DNA of 64,000 nucleotides from Paenibacillus glycanilyticus (GCF_030161375.1 NZ_BSSQ01000014.1:405095-469094), one strand, 5' to 3'; counted from the stretch's first letter, positions 1 to 7,958 are shown. The notes: generated by a model from the letters alone, not told the origin. Translations and numbers: made by a program.

Positions 1-24
1 GGAAAAAGTCGCTTTCATTTGCAT
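1..24 (-). CDS. Sugar ABC transporter permease, LplC/YtcP-like (N-terminal 8 codons only)
   Basis: Only the first eight codons (MQMKATFS) lie inside the window. The ATG at 24-22 sits six bases behind a clear GAGGTG ribosome binding site at 36-31, which overlaps the stop of the preceding permease. In LplA-LplB-LplC type loci the second inner-membrane permease follows the first in exactly this way, so this is inferred to be the second permease of the importer. The sequence itself is too short to recognise. Confidence 0.55.
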
Positions 25-34
25 AATTGTCACC

Positions 35-952
35 TCACCATAAGCTGCTTTTATTTACTTTGCGGCTGATGTAATTGGCGGTAACGAGCAAGGCGAGGTT
101 AACCACGGAGTTGAACAATCCGACCGCCGAGCTGTAGCTCCAGCCAAATTCCAATAAACCTTTGCGGTAGACAAACGACGAGATTACGTCGGCCGTGTTG
201 TACGTTACCGGGTTGTATAACAAAATGATTTTTTCAAATCCAACATTCAGCATATTGCCCATCCGCAAGATGAACATGATCGTAATCGTCGGCAGGATGC
301 CCGGGAGCGTAATGTAGAAAATCTGCTTCAGCCGTGTCGCCCCGTCGATTCTGGCCGCTTCATACTGTTCCTGGTCGATGCTCATTAAGGCCGCGATATA
401 AATAATCGACTCCCAGCCGATTCGCTGCCAAATCTCCGAGAGGATATAAATCGGACGGAACAGCTCCGGCTTCTGCAACATCGCTTGGCCGTCATATCCA
501 AATAGCATAAACAATCTATTAATAATGCCGTCAGCATTCGTAAAGTCGGTAATTATCCCGCAAATGACCACGAGGGAAATAAAATATGGCATATACGTAA
601 TCGTCTGGGCTACCCGTTTGAATGTCTTGCTGCGAACTTCGTTAATGAGCAGCGCCAATATAATCGGTGCGGGAAACTCGAAGATTAACGAATACAAGCT
701 GATGACAAGCGTATTCTTAAGGATCCTTGTAAAATAATAGCTGCTGAAGAAATCATGGAAATGCTTGAGTCCAACCCAATCGCTGCCCAAAATGCCTTTC
801 ATCGGGGAATAATCTTTGAAGGCAATTAATGCCCCGTACATCGGAATATAGTGAAAAATAATATAATACGCGATGACCGGAAGAATCATCAGATATAACA
901 GCTTATTTAATTTGAAATCGCGGATAACGCGGTTTTTCCCCACATGCCTCAC
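35..952 (-). CDS. Sugar ABC transporter permease, LplB/YtcP family
   Basis: 305-aa integral membrane protein of the CUT1-type carbohydrate ABC importer class, very close in style to LplB. It begins with a short basic cytoplasmic tail and the family-typical MILPVIAYYIIFHYIPMYG first helix, followed by about five more hydrophobic segments. The EAA loop that contacts the ATPase is visible at about residues 198-219 (EAARIDGATRLKQIFYITLP). The gene lies 54 bases behind the binding-protein gene and just ahead of a second permease, so it is the middle gene of an importer operon. No ATPase gene is present; such importers usually share an MsmX-type ATPase encoded elsewhere. Substrate unknown. Confidence 0.9.
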   Translation of the reverse strand: MRHVGKNRVIRDFKLNKLLYLMILPVIAYYIIFHYIPMYGALIAFKDYSPMKGILGSDWVGLKHFHDFFSSYYFTRILKNTLVISLYSLIFEFPAPIILALLINEVRSKTFKRVAQTITYMPYFISLVVICGIITDFTNADGIINRLFMLFGYDGQAMLQKPELFRPIYILSEIWQRIGWESIIYIAALMSIDQEQYEAARIDGATRLKQIFYITLPGILPTITIMFILRMGNMLNVGFEKIILLYNPVTYNTADVISSFVYRKGLLEFGWSYSSAVGLFNSVVNLALLVTANYISRKVNKSSLW

Positions 953-1006
953 TCCTTCTTGAGGGAGAGGAAAAGGGCAGGAACCCTTCCCCTCTCTTGC
1001 TATCTA

Positions 1007-2647
1007 TTAACGGCTGTTGTAACGGTCAAGCGCCGCTTGTTGAATCTCGATCGCACGATCCAAATTCAATGATTTCATCTTGTCCAGATATTTATCGAAC
1101 GCATCAACCGGCTCCGTGCCGAGAATGATCTTGAGCGACATTTCGTCTATCAGCGTGTTGATGTCGTTCATGATCGCCGCATACTCGGAAGCTTCATCCG
1201 GCGACGGCGTAATTGGCGGCAGCTGGTATTTCGCTGCGTCGGTCTTTTGCCAAGCGGTTACCGCGTCGCGTTGTGTTTGAAGAGCGAAGAACTGCTCGGC
1301 ATAACGTTTGTCCTGCACGAACGGACCGTTGTAGCTGCCGCGGGCATAGAGCGAGATGGCTTGTGCCGGTGCCAGCTTGTCCGGATTTTTAAGAAGAAGA
1401 TCGGTGTAAGTCGGGTAGCCGTCTTTCATGTTGTAGCTGACGCCTTCCGTACCGAAGTTGAAGAACAAGCCGCCTTCTTCGCTGTAGCCGTAATCGAGCA
1501 TTTGGACCGCGAGTTCAGGGTCTTTCGCTTGCGTTGTAATAGCTACCGTACCTTCGGATGCGTACGCCGTGTTATGTTGGCCGAATTTTGGCGTGTCGCC
1601 TTTCTTCAGAACCGGGTATGGAGCGCCGATCAGCACGGCTTTAGGATCTTTGGCTTCCACAAGCGGCTGCCATTTGCCGATCCCGCCGCCGGCATTGCCG
1701 ATGGATGCGCCTGTCGCGCCGGATGCGATGTTGCTGTCTACCGATTTGGTATCCGCGGTCGCGATGTTCTTATCGATCAAACCTTTCGAATACCAGTCGC
1801 GGAATAACGCCAGATATTGCTTGTAGCCTTCTTGCTCAGGACCAAACACGACCTTGCCGTCTTCCTGGTAGAAGCCGCGCGTTACGCCAAACGCTCCCAT
1901 GAAAGCTCCGTTGCCGCCGTCGTTGAAGAAGCGGGGTTTGCTGTTAAACGTAAGCGGTGCTGCCGCGCCTTTCTTTTCTTTAAATGCGGTCAGCGCCGCT
2001 GTCCAGTCGTCAATCGTTTCCGGTACCGGCAACCCTAGCTCATCAAGCCAGTCTTTGCGGATAATCGGGCCTTGGAAGACGCGCAAGTATTCGTCGCCGC
2101 GAATGAACGGGAACGCGTAATAGCTGCCGCTGTCGGTCTTCACCATCTTGTCGATGTCCGGATTGTCCTGCAAATATTTCTTGAGGTTAGGCGCGTATTT
2201 GTCGATCAGATCGTTCAGCTTCACGATATAGCCGTCCTGGATTGCTTTCTCGGGACCGCCCGGGAAATCGCCGATAAAGTTGTACTCCACCATATCCGGC
2301 AGTTTGCCGGATGCGAGCATCACGTTAAACGCTTCTTTCACTTGTCCCGTTGGCGGTTCCGTAAATTCCAGCGGCACGCCGGTTTTCTTCTGCCATTCCT
2401 GGAAGAACGGAATATCTTTGTGCGACTCCTTCACGCCAATCAACTGACCGTTAATCTCGCCCCAATACGAGAGCGTCTTATCCGTCTTAATCGGATACGT
2501 CGTTGCTTCCGCCGGCTGTTCCGCCGAGTTGTTGCCGCCATTGCCGGTGTTTGTGCTCTCGCCGTTCTTATCATTATTAGAAGAACATGCTGCCAGCATC
2601 GTTCCCATCAGCGCAATGCTGAGCGAACCTGCTACCCATTTTTTCAT
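1007..2647 (-). CDS. Extracellular sugar-binding lipoprotein of ABC importer (LplA-like)
   Basis: 546-aa solute-binding lipoprotein. The start at 2647 is chosen because it directly follows a strong GGAGGTAGGGTC ribosome binding site and begins a classical lipoprotein signal (MKKWVAGSLSIALMGTMLAA-C) with the lipid-modified Cys at residue 21; the frame is open 31 codons further upstream but that stretch is not signal-like. After the Cys comes a Ser/Asn/Gly-rich linker, then a family-1 extracellular solute-binding fold of the long LplA type. It is the first gene of the importer operon and would deliver an unknown sugar or oligosaccharide to the permeases downstream. Confidence 0.88.
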   Translation of the reverse strand: MKKWVAGSLSIALMGTMLAACSSNNDKNGESTNTGNGGNNSAEQPAEATTYPIKTDKTLSYWGEINGQLIGVKESHKDIPFFQEWQKKTGVPLEFTEPPTGQVKEAFNVMLASGKLPDMVEYNFIGDFPGGPEKAIQDGYIVKLNDLIDKYAPNLKKYLQDNPDIDKMVKTDSGSYYAFPFIRGDEYLRVFQGPIIRKDWLDELGLPVPETIDDWTAALTAFKEKKGAAAPLTFNSKPRFFNDGGNGAFMGAFGVTRGFYQEDGKVVFGPEQEGYKQYLALFRDWYSKGLIDKNIATADTKSVDSNIASGATGASIGNAGGGIGKWQPLVEAKDPKAVLIGAPYPVLKKGDTPKFGQHNTAYASEGTVAITTQAKDPELAVQMLDYGYSEEGGLFFNFGTEGVSYNMKDGYPTYTDLLLKNPDKLAPAQAISLYARGSYNGPFVQDKRYAEQFFALQTQRDAVTAWQKTDAAKYQLPPITPSPDEASEYAAIMNDINTLIDEMSLKIILGTEPVDAFDKYLDKMKSLNLDRAIEIQQAALDRYNSR

Positions 2648-2835
2648 GACCCTACCTCCGTTTATTGTGTAGTGAAAATGGCTACATCCACAGCGTAATG
2701 GAGCAGGAAGGCGAGTCATATGGGCAAAAAACATAATCAAATGGTGATTTATGAAGGGGGAATTGAGGATAACGCCATTCGGATTGATGGAAGGAGTGAT
2801 GATTTGGACAATTCAATGGTGAAAATAAATAATTA

Positions 2836-2899
2836 GGGACGAGAGATGTGCCGGAATGCCGGAAATGAGGGGACGAGAGATGTCGGAATGCCGGAAATG
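2836..2899. repeat. Tandem duplication of about 31 bp upstream of the importer operon
   Basis: Two adjacent near-identical units, 2836-2867 and 2870-2899, both beginning GGGACGAGAGATGT and ending GGAATGCCGGAAATG; the second has lost a GC. The second unit runs directly into the left arm of palindromic element A. A recent slippage duplication is the simplest reading; no function is evident. Confidence 0.7.
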
Positions 2900-3007
2900 T
2901 ATCTCCTTACGTCGCTGTTGCCATCGTGAAATTTTGAATTTACTCGTTTATAACGAGATTTCACGAGTGGAAAGGCGAGCGTTACACTCTCCAGGAGATA
3001 CATTTCC
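2893..3007 (-). repeat. Palindromic element family 2, copy A
   Basis: A 115-bp element closed by a perfect 14-bp terminal inverted repeat (GGAAATGTATCTCC at 2893-2906 with its complement at 2994-3007). Read on the minus strand, the inner left side is TGGAGAGTGTAACGCTCGCC and the inner right side TGGCAACAGCGAC, matching copies B (21276-21389) and C (38136-38243). The apical stem (CTCGTGAAAT on one side) is different from the other copies but still self-complementary, and a small nested hairpin CTCGTT-ATA-AACGAG sits in the top. It lies between a terminator and the importer operon. Confidence 0.75.
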
Positions 3008-3048
3008 TCTATTCCTCCCTTCTCTGGGGAGGGGACAGAGAAAAGAAA

Positions 3049-3077
3049 AAGAGAGCAACATTGGCGGTTGCTCTCTT
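3049..3077 (-). terminator. Rho-independent terminator behind the 3144-3524 lipoprotein gene
   Basis: AAGAGAGCAAC paired with GTTGCTCTCTT around a 7-base loop; on the minus strand the stem is followed by a T-rich tract (TTTTTCTTTTC). Confidence 0.8.
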
Positions 3078-3143
3078 TGGAAAAAGCTCTGTTATACTTC
3101 CTATTGAGATAGGCTTTTTAATCAACTTAAAACCACCCATAAT

Positions 3144-3524
3144 TTAATGACCATTAGATTTGATTGAATATATTGCGTGTCCCCATTTCCCAATAAAAAT
3201 GATGCCGCTATTATCTTTGGGGTTTCCTACACTATAAATGGTAAGTGTATCCGTCCCCCCATCTCCAATCGTAAAACTTCCTTCATCACAATTAACAAAT
3301 CCATATTTCATTCCTGGCTCTTCTGAGGTATTCTCAGATATTAATTCATAACTTTGTCCGGACCAGTTCAGAACTTTCGGCGGTTTCTCACATGTATCTG
3401 ATTTTGCAACAAAAGATTCTAACTCAGTTGCTGATGTGTTTTCTGCCTCACCGTTAATACAACCAACGAAAATTGTCGTGCTAATGGACATCAATAAGAT
3501 TAATCGGATAATTGAAATAAACAT
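3144..3524 (-). CDS. Small lipoprotein of unknown function
   Basis: 126 aa with an N-terminal hydrophobic signal ending in a lipobox-like FVGC (Cys at residue 22), so probably anchored on the outer face of the membrane. The mature part contains a Gly/Thr-rich beta-type stretch (GDGGTDTLTIYSVG) and resembles no family I can name. Start chosen for the GGGGGTG site six bases upstream of ATG. First (3'-most) gene of the accessory island; a family-1 repeat lies directly upstream and a terminator directly downstream, making it a stand-alone unit. Confidence 0.7.
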   Translation of the reverse strand: MFISIIRLILLMSISTTIFVGCINGEAENTSATELESFVAKSDTCEKPPKVLNWSGQSYELISENTSEEPGMKYGFVNCDEGSFTIGDGGTDTLTIYSVGNPKDNSGIIFIGKWGHAIYSIKSNGH

Positions 3525-3578
3525 ATGAGCACCCCCTAAAGTTGTTTATGTAATTGACAGAACTTCGAGATAGAAAGT

Positions 3579-3674
3579 TTCAACTAAGCTGCCCATTAGC
3601 TTAATAAAAATAGAGCAGCTGCCGTAGTGACAATCTGCTCCTGGATGGCTGAACTAACGTTCCCCTAGCTTAAC
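3579..3674. repeat. Island repeat family 1, complete copy
   Basis: Left box 3579-3605 (TTCAACTAAGCTGCCC then ATTAGCTTAAT), hairpin GAGCAG/CTGCTC at 3613-3640, right box 3649-3674 (CTGAACTAACGTTCCCC then TAGCTTAAC). Both boxes are imperfect palindromes of the same type. The stretch CTGGATG before the right box is shared with the copy at 17382-17475. Confidence 0.75.
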
Positions 3675-3710
3675 AACTGACTTCCACGCTAGTCTCATAA
3701 CAGCATCTTA

Positions 3711-4268
3711 TTATTTCTCCGAAATGGCCTGAGACAACGCACGAACCAAGGTGAGAAGCGATGACAAGGTCTTATTGTCCGTCACACTACCATTCGGACC
3801 GATTATCTTACTGACGAAAGGAACGGCAATCGATGCTTCTTCCGGAATAGATGCGCTCATCATCTTTAAAGTCAATGCCAGCGATTGCAGTGCTGTTGCA
3901 CCACCATCCGGATGCGGAGAAGCGCTTATAACCGCAGTCGGCTTATTCATGAATTCTCCCGAAGATACGACCCAGTCCAGCGCGTTCTTGAGCGAACCTG
4001 GTACACCTCGCGCATATTCTGGAGTACAGATCACAATCGCATCCGCTTCTCGCAACTCCTCCCGCCATACATGCACCGCCTCATGCGATTCAGCTTCATC
4101 TCCATCTAAGTCTGGATTGAAATGTGGTAAACTCGCAAGCCCTTGATATATACGAAACTCTGTACCGGCTGGCATCATTCCCTCGATGGTCGAGAGTAAC
4201 CAAGTATTGGACGACTTCTTACGTAAACTTCCAGATATACCCAGAAATACATGAGTTTTATGCTCCAT
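3711..4268 (-). CDS. NADPH-dependent FMN reductase / azoreductase-like flavoprotein
   Basis: 185-aa flavodoxin-like NAD(P)H:FMN oxidoreductase. The FMN phosphate loop reads GISGSLRKKSSN near the N-terminus and the isoalloxazine-contacting motif TPEYARGVPGSLKNALDW sits mid-protein, both typical of the SsuE/ChrR/YieF superfamily. Start is placed at the ATG 4268, eleven bases from AAAGGA; an ATG at 4280 overlaps that site and is less likely. It would reduce FMN, quinones or azo compounds in the cytosol. The promoter has a long 20-bp spacer filled by a perfect palindrome (4311-4326), which suggests redox- or xenobiotic-responsive control by a MerR-type activator. Confidence 0.85.
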   Translation of the reverse strand: MEHKTHVFLGISGSLRKKSSNTWLLSTIEGMMPAGTEFRIYQGLASLPHFNPDLDGDEAESHEAVHVWREELREADAIVICTPEYARGVPGSLKNALDWVVSSGEFMNKPTAVISASPHPDGGATALQSLALTLKMMSASIPEEASIAVPFVSKIIGPNGSVTDNKTLSSLLTLVRALSQAISEK

Positions 4269-4300
4269 TTGATTCACCATCCTTTGCGTTCGATATCAGC

Positions 4301-4332
4301 ATTGTAAACCATGACATTAATGTCATAGTCAA
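4301..4332 (-). promoter_or_regulatory. MerR-type promoter/operator of the FMN reductase
   Basis: On the minus strand: -35 TTGACT (4332-4327), 20-bp spacer, -10 TACAAT (4306-4301). The spacer contains the perfect 16-bp palindrome ATGACATTAATGTCAT at 4311-4326. Over-long spacers with a central palindrome are the hallmark of MerR-activated promoters; no MerR gene lies beside it. Confidence 0.6.
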
Positions 4333-4365
4333 TTGGGCTAGGTTTTTAACATGTATTGAGGTGTA

Positions 4366-4391
4366 ATACGGTATCCTCCCGTTAGCGCAAA
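4366..4391. repeat. Island repeat family 1, right-box relic
   Basis: ATACGGTATCCTCCCGTTAGC matches the right-box core CTATAGTCTCCCGTTAGC of other copies; the hairpin and left box are not recognisable here. The rest of 4392-4538 shows nothing beyond an AT-rich leader ahead of the NAT gene. Confidence 0.5.
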
Positions 4392-4538
4392 GCTGACCAT
4401 ACGATTTTTTTAAATTTTAATCTGCAGTCTCTCCGCATAATAAAAAATTCAAGAGAACTTTCATTCATTTCACTGTCACCCCTCACAAGCTTGAGTTAAA
4501 CTAGATCTAAACTAGTCTTAAGGGAGGAGAACGGAAAT

Positions 4539-5309
4539 ATGGACGTGAAAAGCAAGGTTCAGCTCTATTTAGATCGAATCGGCTATGACGGACCGCTGGA
4601 CAGAAGCGCTCAAGCGCTCGCAGATCTGCAGGACTGCCATCTTCACGCGGTGCCTTATGAGAATTTGGACATTGTGCGCGGAATGCCGATCTCGCTTGAG
4701 ATTGATCACCTATTCGATAAAATTGTCGTGAGGCGGCGCGGAGGTTATTGCTTCGAATTGAACGCGCTATTCGGATGGTTGCTGCGCGAGCTGGGATACC
4801 CTGTAACCGATCTATTCGCCCGCTTTTGGCGCGACGAGCCGTCACCTCCTCCGAAACGCCGCCATCAAGTGCTGAAGGTTGAAGCTGGGGACCAAACCTA
4901 TTTATGTGACGTTGGCGTCGGCGGCATCGTTCCCCGTCGGCCAGTCGCCATGGTCGAGGGGCTTCCGCACCGGCAGGGCGATGAAACTTACCGTTTGGAC
5001 AAGGACCCTTACTACGGCTGGATGCTGTGCGAACTGAAGCATGGAGAATGGTGCCGGCTCTATTCTTTCACGGAAGAGCCGCAGCTGCCGAAGGATTACA
5101 TCATGGCCAGCTATTGGTGCGAGCATGCGCCGGACTCGATCTTTACGAAGGCAGAGATGGTTGCCATCCGCACCAGGGGAGGCCGGAACACGGTGGCCGG
5201 GAAGGAATTCCGCCTGTTTACCCAAGATGGGGTCAACGTGTTCACGCCTCAATCGGACGAAGCATACAAGGAAGCGTTACACCAGCACTTTGGGATCAAG
5301 CTGGACTAG
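4539..5309 (+). CDS. nat: Arylamine N-acetyltransferase
   Basis: 256-aa NAT, within the normal 250-280 range, transferring acetyl from acetyl-CoA to arylamines, hydrazines or related metabolites. The catalytic triad is complete: Cys71 in RRGGYCFELN, His109 in RRHQVLKV and Asp124 in YLCDVGVGG. The start follows GGGAGGAG ten bases upstream. It is one of only two plus-strand genes in the island and is visibly more GC-rich than its AT-rich neighbours, so it may have arrived separately. Its own terminator follows at 5325-5363. No operon partner. Confidence 0.92.
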   Translation: MDVKSKVQLYLDRIGYDGPLDRSAQALADLQDCHLHAVPYENLDIVRGMPISLEIDHLFDKIVVRRRGGYCFELNALFGWLLRELGYPVTDLFARFWRDEPSPPPKRRHQVLKVEAGDQTYLCDVGVGGIVPRRPVAMVEGLPHRQGDETYRLDKDPYYGWMLCELKHGEWCRLYSFTEEPQLPKDYIMASYWCEHAPDSIFTKAEMVAIRTRGGRNTVAGKEFRLFTQDGVNVFTPQSDEAYKEALHQHFGIKLD

Positions 5310-5324
5310 TCGTTTAAATACAAG

Positions 5325-5363
5325 AACTGCCTATCGTCATTATTCTAAAGACAACAGGCAGTT
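5325..5363 (+). terminator. Hairpin terminator behind nat
   Basis: AACTGCCT pairs with AGGCAGTT across a 23-base loop, followed by TCCTTG; a modest terminator. Confidence 0.5.
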
Positions 5364-5434
5364 TCCTTGTGTGCGCTAACTCTTCATCGTTCCGTGATAT
5401 AAGGGATATACGCCAGCGCAGAGGATCCTTCGAT

Positions 5435-5503
5435 CCAACAAGCCGTCGATCATTATAAGCAGGCTGCTGTCGTGTTGTTGAGCTATAGTTCTCAGTTTGG
5501 TTA
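5435..5503. repeat. Island repeat family 1, hairpin plus right box
   Basis: GCAGGCTGCTGTCGTGTTG, the conserved post-hairpin sequence of the family, runs into right box TTGAGCTATAGTTCTC (5478-5493) and a diverged tail ending TTAAC at 5503. The left box is not recognisable. It ends 12 bases from the stop of the acetyltransferase at 5516. Confidence 0.6.
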
Positions 5504-5515
5504 ACAAACTATTAT

Positions 5516-6070
5516 CTAATTGAGCTCCTCAACTAGGAGTGAATATATGAGGGTATCGGTGAATAAAGTGCCAAAAGAGTATGCCCTTAACAGACCTTCA
5601 TTCTTAAAATTACATTTTTCCAATAAACTTATTGACGCATTATTTTCGGGCATTACCAATGCTTGAATACGATGCAAACCTAAATTATTAAACCCAAAAG
5701 GTATTATGGCGCCTATTGCCTCTAACATGAAGCCTCTTTTCCATTGTTCACGCGATAGGTTATAACTGATATTTGCCATTGACCCTCTTACAAAGTTACC
5801 TAATATACACGTACCGATAATCTTATCAGTTCCCTTCTCAGATATCCCCCAGACAATCATATCTTTTCTCTTAAACGCATTACTAAAGCGTACAAAGGTG
5901 CTTGCAACTGTTTTTACATCTTTTGGACAATCATATCCCCAATACATGGTTACTTCTTTGTTAGAGAAATAACTAAAGTAATCTTCTGCATCCTCGGACT
6001 GAAGTTCGCGCAATATTAAACGTTCTGTTTCGATAATGGGAAACTCTTGAAATGACTCATTAAAACTCAT
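5516..6070 (-). CDS. GNAT-family N-acetyltransferase (RimJ/RimL type)
   Basis: 184-aa acetyltransferase of the Acetyltransf_3 group. It opens with the diagnostic ETERLILRELQSEDAEDYF strand-helix and ends with the conserved NNASISLLEKCNF segment that packs against acetyl-CoA. Start placed at the third in-frame ATG (6070), which has GGAG seven bases upstream; ATGs at 6088 and 6082 would put that site inside the gene. Substrate unknown: RimJ/L relatives acetylate ribosomal protein N-termini, others detoxify small molecules. Stand-alone gene bracketed by family-1 repeats. Confidence 0.85.
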   Translation of the reverse strand: MSFNESFQEFPIIETERLILRELQSEDAEDYFSYFSNKEVTMYWGYDCPKDVKTVASTFVRFSNAFKRKDMIVWGISEKGTDKIIGTCILGNFVRGSMANISYNLSREQWKRGFMLEAIGAIIPFGFNNLGLHRIQALVMPENNASISLLEKCNFKNEGLLRAYSFGTLFTDTLIYSLLVEELN

Positions 6071-6132
6071 TTTTATCTCCATCCCCATATGAAAATTCTT
6101 CTAGCACTTCAAAATAATTATACAGATATTGG

Positions 6133-6187
6133 AAGTGTTCTAACCTTTACTTCAATAATAGCAGCAGTAGATCCTCTGAGCCGCTGC
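6133..6187. repeat. Island repeat family 1, left box plus hairpin
   Basis: TTCTAACCTTTACTTCAAT (left-box like) followed by GCAGC...CCGCTGC hairpin 6161-6187. No right box. Confidence 0.5.
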
Positions 6188-6229
6188 AGCTTTTTGATTG
6201 TACTAAATTTCTTCATAAGTTATATCCGA

Positions 6230-6397
6230 CTAATCATCGAACTTCTTATCTAGTACAACTATTAAAAAAGTGGCTACTGGTCCCATCAATAATGACAGAA
6301 GAAACCAATTCATACCACTCCTGTTTTTCCCTTGTGCTAGCCCTGCATTAATTAATGCAAGTGTACCCCACCCGACTGTAAAACTGCTTGTATTCAT
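6230..6397 (-). CDS. Small membrane protein, possibly frameshifted
   Basis: 55 codons read from ATG 6397: a Gly-rich start (VGWGTLALINAGLAQGKNRS) and one strong membrane helix (NWFLLSLLMGPVATFLIVV) with a charged tail. Another frame, from an ATG at 6421, gives MRVKKFVDEYKQFYSRVG, which would join naturally to GTLALINAGLAQ if one base were lost in the GGGTGGGG run. Either the short form is used (AAAGAAG lies seven bases before its ATG) or the gene is a frameshifted longer protein. Function unknown. Confidence 0.5.
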   Translation of the reverse strand: MNTSSFTVGWGTLALINAGLAQGKNRSGMNWFLLSLLMGPVATFLIVVLDKKFDD

Positions 6398-6492
6398 CTA
6401 CAAACTTCTTTACTCTCATGAACTCAGTTGTTTCAAATTATATGATATTCACAAAATATTTAAATTCACGCCATTACAAAAGCTCCGAAATC

Positions 6493-6590
6493 ATTCAACT
6501 ATCCTCCCCTTTGTTCAACAAAAAACAGCCGAACATAAATGCTGACCGCTTTGTCGTGTGGTTACGCTATAGTTTTCCGTTACTTCAATG
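6493..6590. repeat. Island repeat family 1, complete copy
   Basis: Left box 6493-6519 (ATTCAACTATCCTCCCC, then TTTGTTCAAC), hairpin CAGCC...GCTGACC, conserved GTCGTGTGGTTACG, right box 6561-6590 (CGCTATAGTTTTCCGTTAC, then TTCAATG). Confidence 0.7.
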
Positions 6591-6602
6591 AATCCTTATT
6601 TA

Positions 6603-6767
6603 CTAATTTTTCTCAAGTATAACAAGTGAATAAACTGTACCACCAGAATCACAACCAGACATAGGATTCTGGCTTACAACTTTCCATCCATCTTGCAATA
6701 GTTGATTTAGCTCAGCTAAGTTATTCTTTTTTTCGTTAAAATAATGAACGACGATTGCCTTCTGCAT
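6603..6767 (-). CDS. Small DUF4177-like protein
   Basis: 54-aa protein starting MQKAIVVHYFNEKKNNLAEL and containing LLQDGWKVVSQNPM, then YSLVILEK near the C-terminus: a beta-alpha-beta-beta outline with the GWKV turn typical of small DUF4177-like proteins of Bacilli. The start is secure: GGAGGTG lies seven bases upstream of the ATG. Stand-alone cassette: a complete family-1 repeat begins 12 bases behind its stop. Cytosolic; function not known for the family. Confidence 0.7.
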   Translation of the reverse strand: MQKAIVVHYFNEKKNNLAELNQLLQDGWKVVSQNPMSGCDSGGTVYSLVILEKN

Positions 6768-6833
6768 GAAATACACCTCCAAAAATTGCAGAAATGATTT
6801 TATCGGGGAACACCAGCATTCTTATGATTCCGA

Positions 6834-6872
6834 TTATATTGCCCGATAGCGTAACAAAGAGCCGCCAAGTTG
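6834..6872. repeat. Island repeat family 1, left-box relic
   Basis: TATTGCCCGATAGCGTAAC followed by AGAGCCGCC/GGCAGCC resembles the left box plus hairpin start of other copies, degraded. Nothing else is visible in 6873-6992. Confidence 0.35.
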
Positions 6873-6992
6873 GCAGCCCTCATCATGTTGGACGAGATCA
6901 TCTTCTATTAATTAGCGTCATGTAGTAATCCGATTCAATATACTACCACATTTTCTTATCACCTCTAATAGACTTGCCGCCTATGGCATCAA

Positions 6993-7655
6993 TTAGATTG
7001 TAAGCAGAATCTCAAAAAGTTTGTCTGGTGCATCTGACATAATGTCGTGACGACTAGGCAATGCATATACACTCCACGCTGGGTCCGAAAGCAATTGTTC
7101 GTACGTAGCAGTAAACGGCGTGTCCTTCCACCCAGAAAGGTAGATGTAATGTTTACGTATCCTTTCGTCTAACCAATGATTGAGGCGAATCTTTTGCATA
7201 AATGAGGCAAGCGGGTGCGCTGTTGTCCTGATATCAGCTCCAGGCCGTGGTTCTACAGCATATCCGTTTTTACTAGCTCCTTCAATAAATCTTTGTCTAT
7301 ACGTTTCATTCGCCAGACTCCAGCAAGAATCCCCATCTTTCGGAACATAGGCATCGATATACACTAAGCTAGAAAGACATTCTGGAAAGCGATCGGCAAC
7401 TCCGGTAATAACCATTCCGCCATAACTATGACCACATAACACAACATCGGTAAGTCGTTCAGTTTTGAGGAAGTTAATTACATCTTCAATATGTGTATCT
7501 AAGTTCGTTGATGCCGCCAGTAGATGTGCCCTGTCACCAACACCAGTGAGTGTCAATGGAAATGCATTATGGTTCTGTTGATGTAGTGCTGAAGCAAGCT
7601 CTTGAAAGTACCATCCACCGTGCCATCCCCCCGCAACGAAAACGAAAGTCGTCAT
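6993..7655 (-). CDS. Alpha/beta hydrolase (esterase, EstC-like)
   Basis: 220-aa single-domain alpha/beta hydrolase. It starts at the first strand with an oxyanion-type motif FVAGGWHGGWYF, carries the nucleophile elbow GHSYGG (Ser77) and ends with the catalytic-His segment PSRHDIMSDAPD. This compact arrangement is typical of EstC / methyl-esterase-like plant and bacterial enzymes (pyrethroid hydrolase, salicylate methylesterase relatives). Likely a cytosolic carboxylesterase with unknown substrate. Stand-alone gene; start ATG follows GGAAGGGGGAA. Confidence 0.85.
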   Translation of the reverse strand: MTTFVFVAGGWHGGWYFQELASALHQQNHNAFPLTLTGVGDRAHLLAASTNLDTHIEDVINFLKTERLTDVVLCGHSYGGMVITGVADRFPECLSSLVYIDAYVPKDGDSCWSLANETYRQRFIEGASKNGYAVEPRPGADIRTTAHPLASFMQKIRLNHWLDERIRKHYIYLSGWKDTPFTATYEQLLSDPAWSVYALPSRHDIMSDAPDKLFEILLTI

Positions 7656-7875
7656 AAAATTCCCCCTTCCACTTTTTCTTATAAACGACAGTAAAACACT
7701 GAAAACTGGGAGCGCTAGCTGTTGATGACATACTACGCTCGCTTTACACCATCGTAAAGGAGCGCCATCTTTAAAACAAACGGATTCTTGTCAATTATTT
7801 CATTGATTCAAAGGAATAAATGATTTTCGATTGTTATGCATATCTGCCTGCGGTTGGCCACCTCACTAATGATAA
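7656..7875. other. Intergenic stretch with little content
   Basis: AT-rich. On the minus strand a TTGACA at 7794-7789 could be the -35 of the hydrolase promoter, but the matching -10 is poor (AAGATG). No convincing gene. Confidence 0.3.
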
Positions 7876-7958
7876 TTGCGCTAATCTGCCTGTTACTTGA
7901 ATACACAAAATAGGATTGCCTCGAAGCAATCCTAAACTATAGTTACCAATTAGAGTTT
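7876..7958. repeat. Island repeat family 1, copy with diverged right box
   Basis: Left box TTGCGCTAATCTGCC then TGTTACTTGAAT (7876-7902), perfect hairpin AGGATTGC-CTCGA-GCAATCCT region at 7911-7934, right box AACTATAGTTACCAATTAG. The hairpin sequence differs from the usual GGCAGC type yet is self-complementary. Confidence 0.65.

Noticed and set aside
2893..3007. Known riboswitch or T-box
   Set aside because: No conserved aptamer core I know matches, copies are not linked to one kind of gene, and one lies between convergent genes.
2856..3107. 83-codon plus-strand frame ahead of the importer
   Set aside because: It runs through the tandem duplication, palindromic element A and a terminator; no coding signature.
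3579..3674. Genuine integron attC sites
   Set aside because: The boxes do not match RYYYAAC/GTTRRRY well and no IntI-like gene is visible. Only the organisation is similar.
6270..6545. 91-codon plus-strand frame in the 6.1-6.6 kb gap
   Set aside because: Covers the complement of the 6230-6397 gene and a repeat; no start site.
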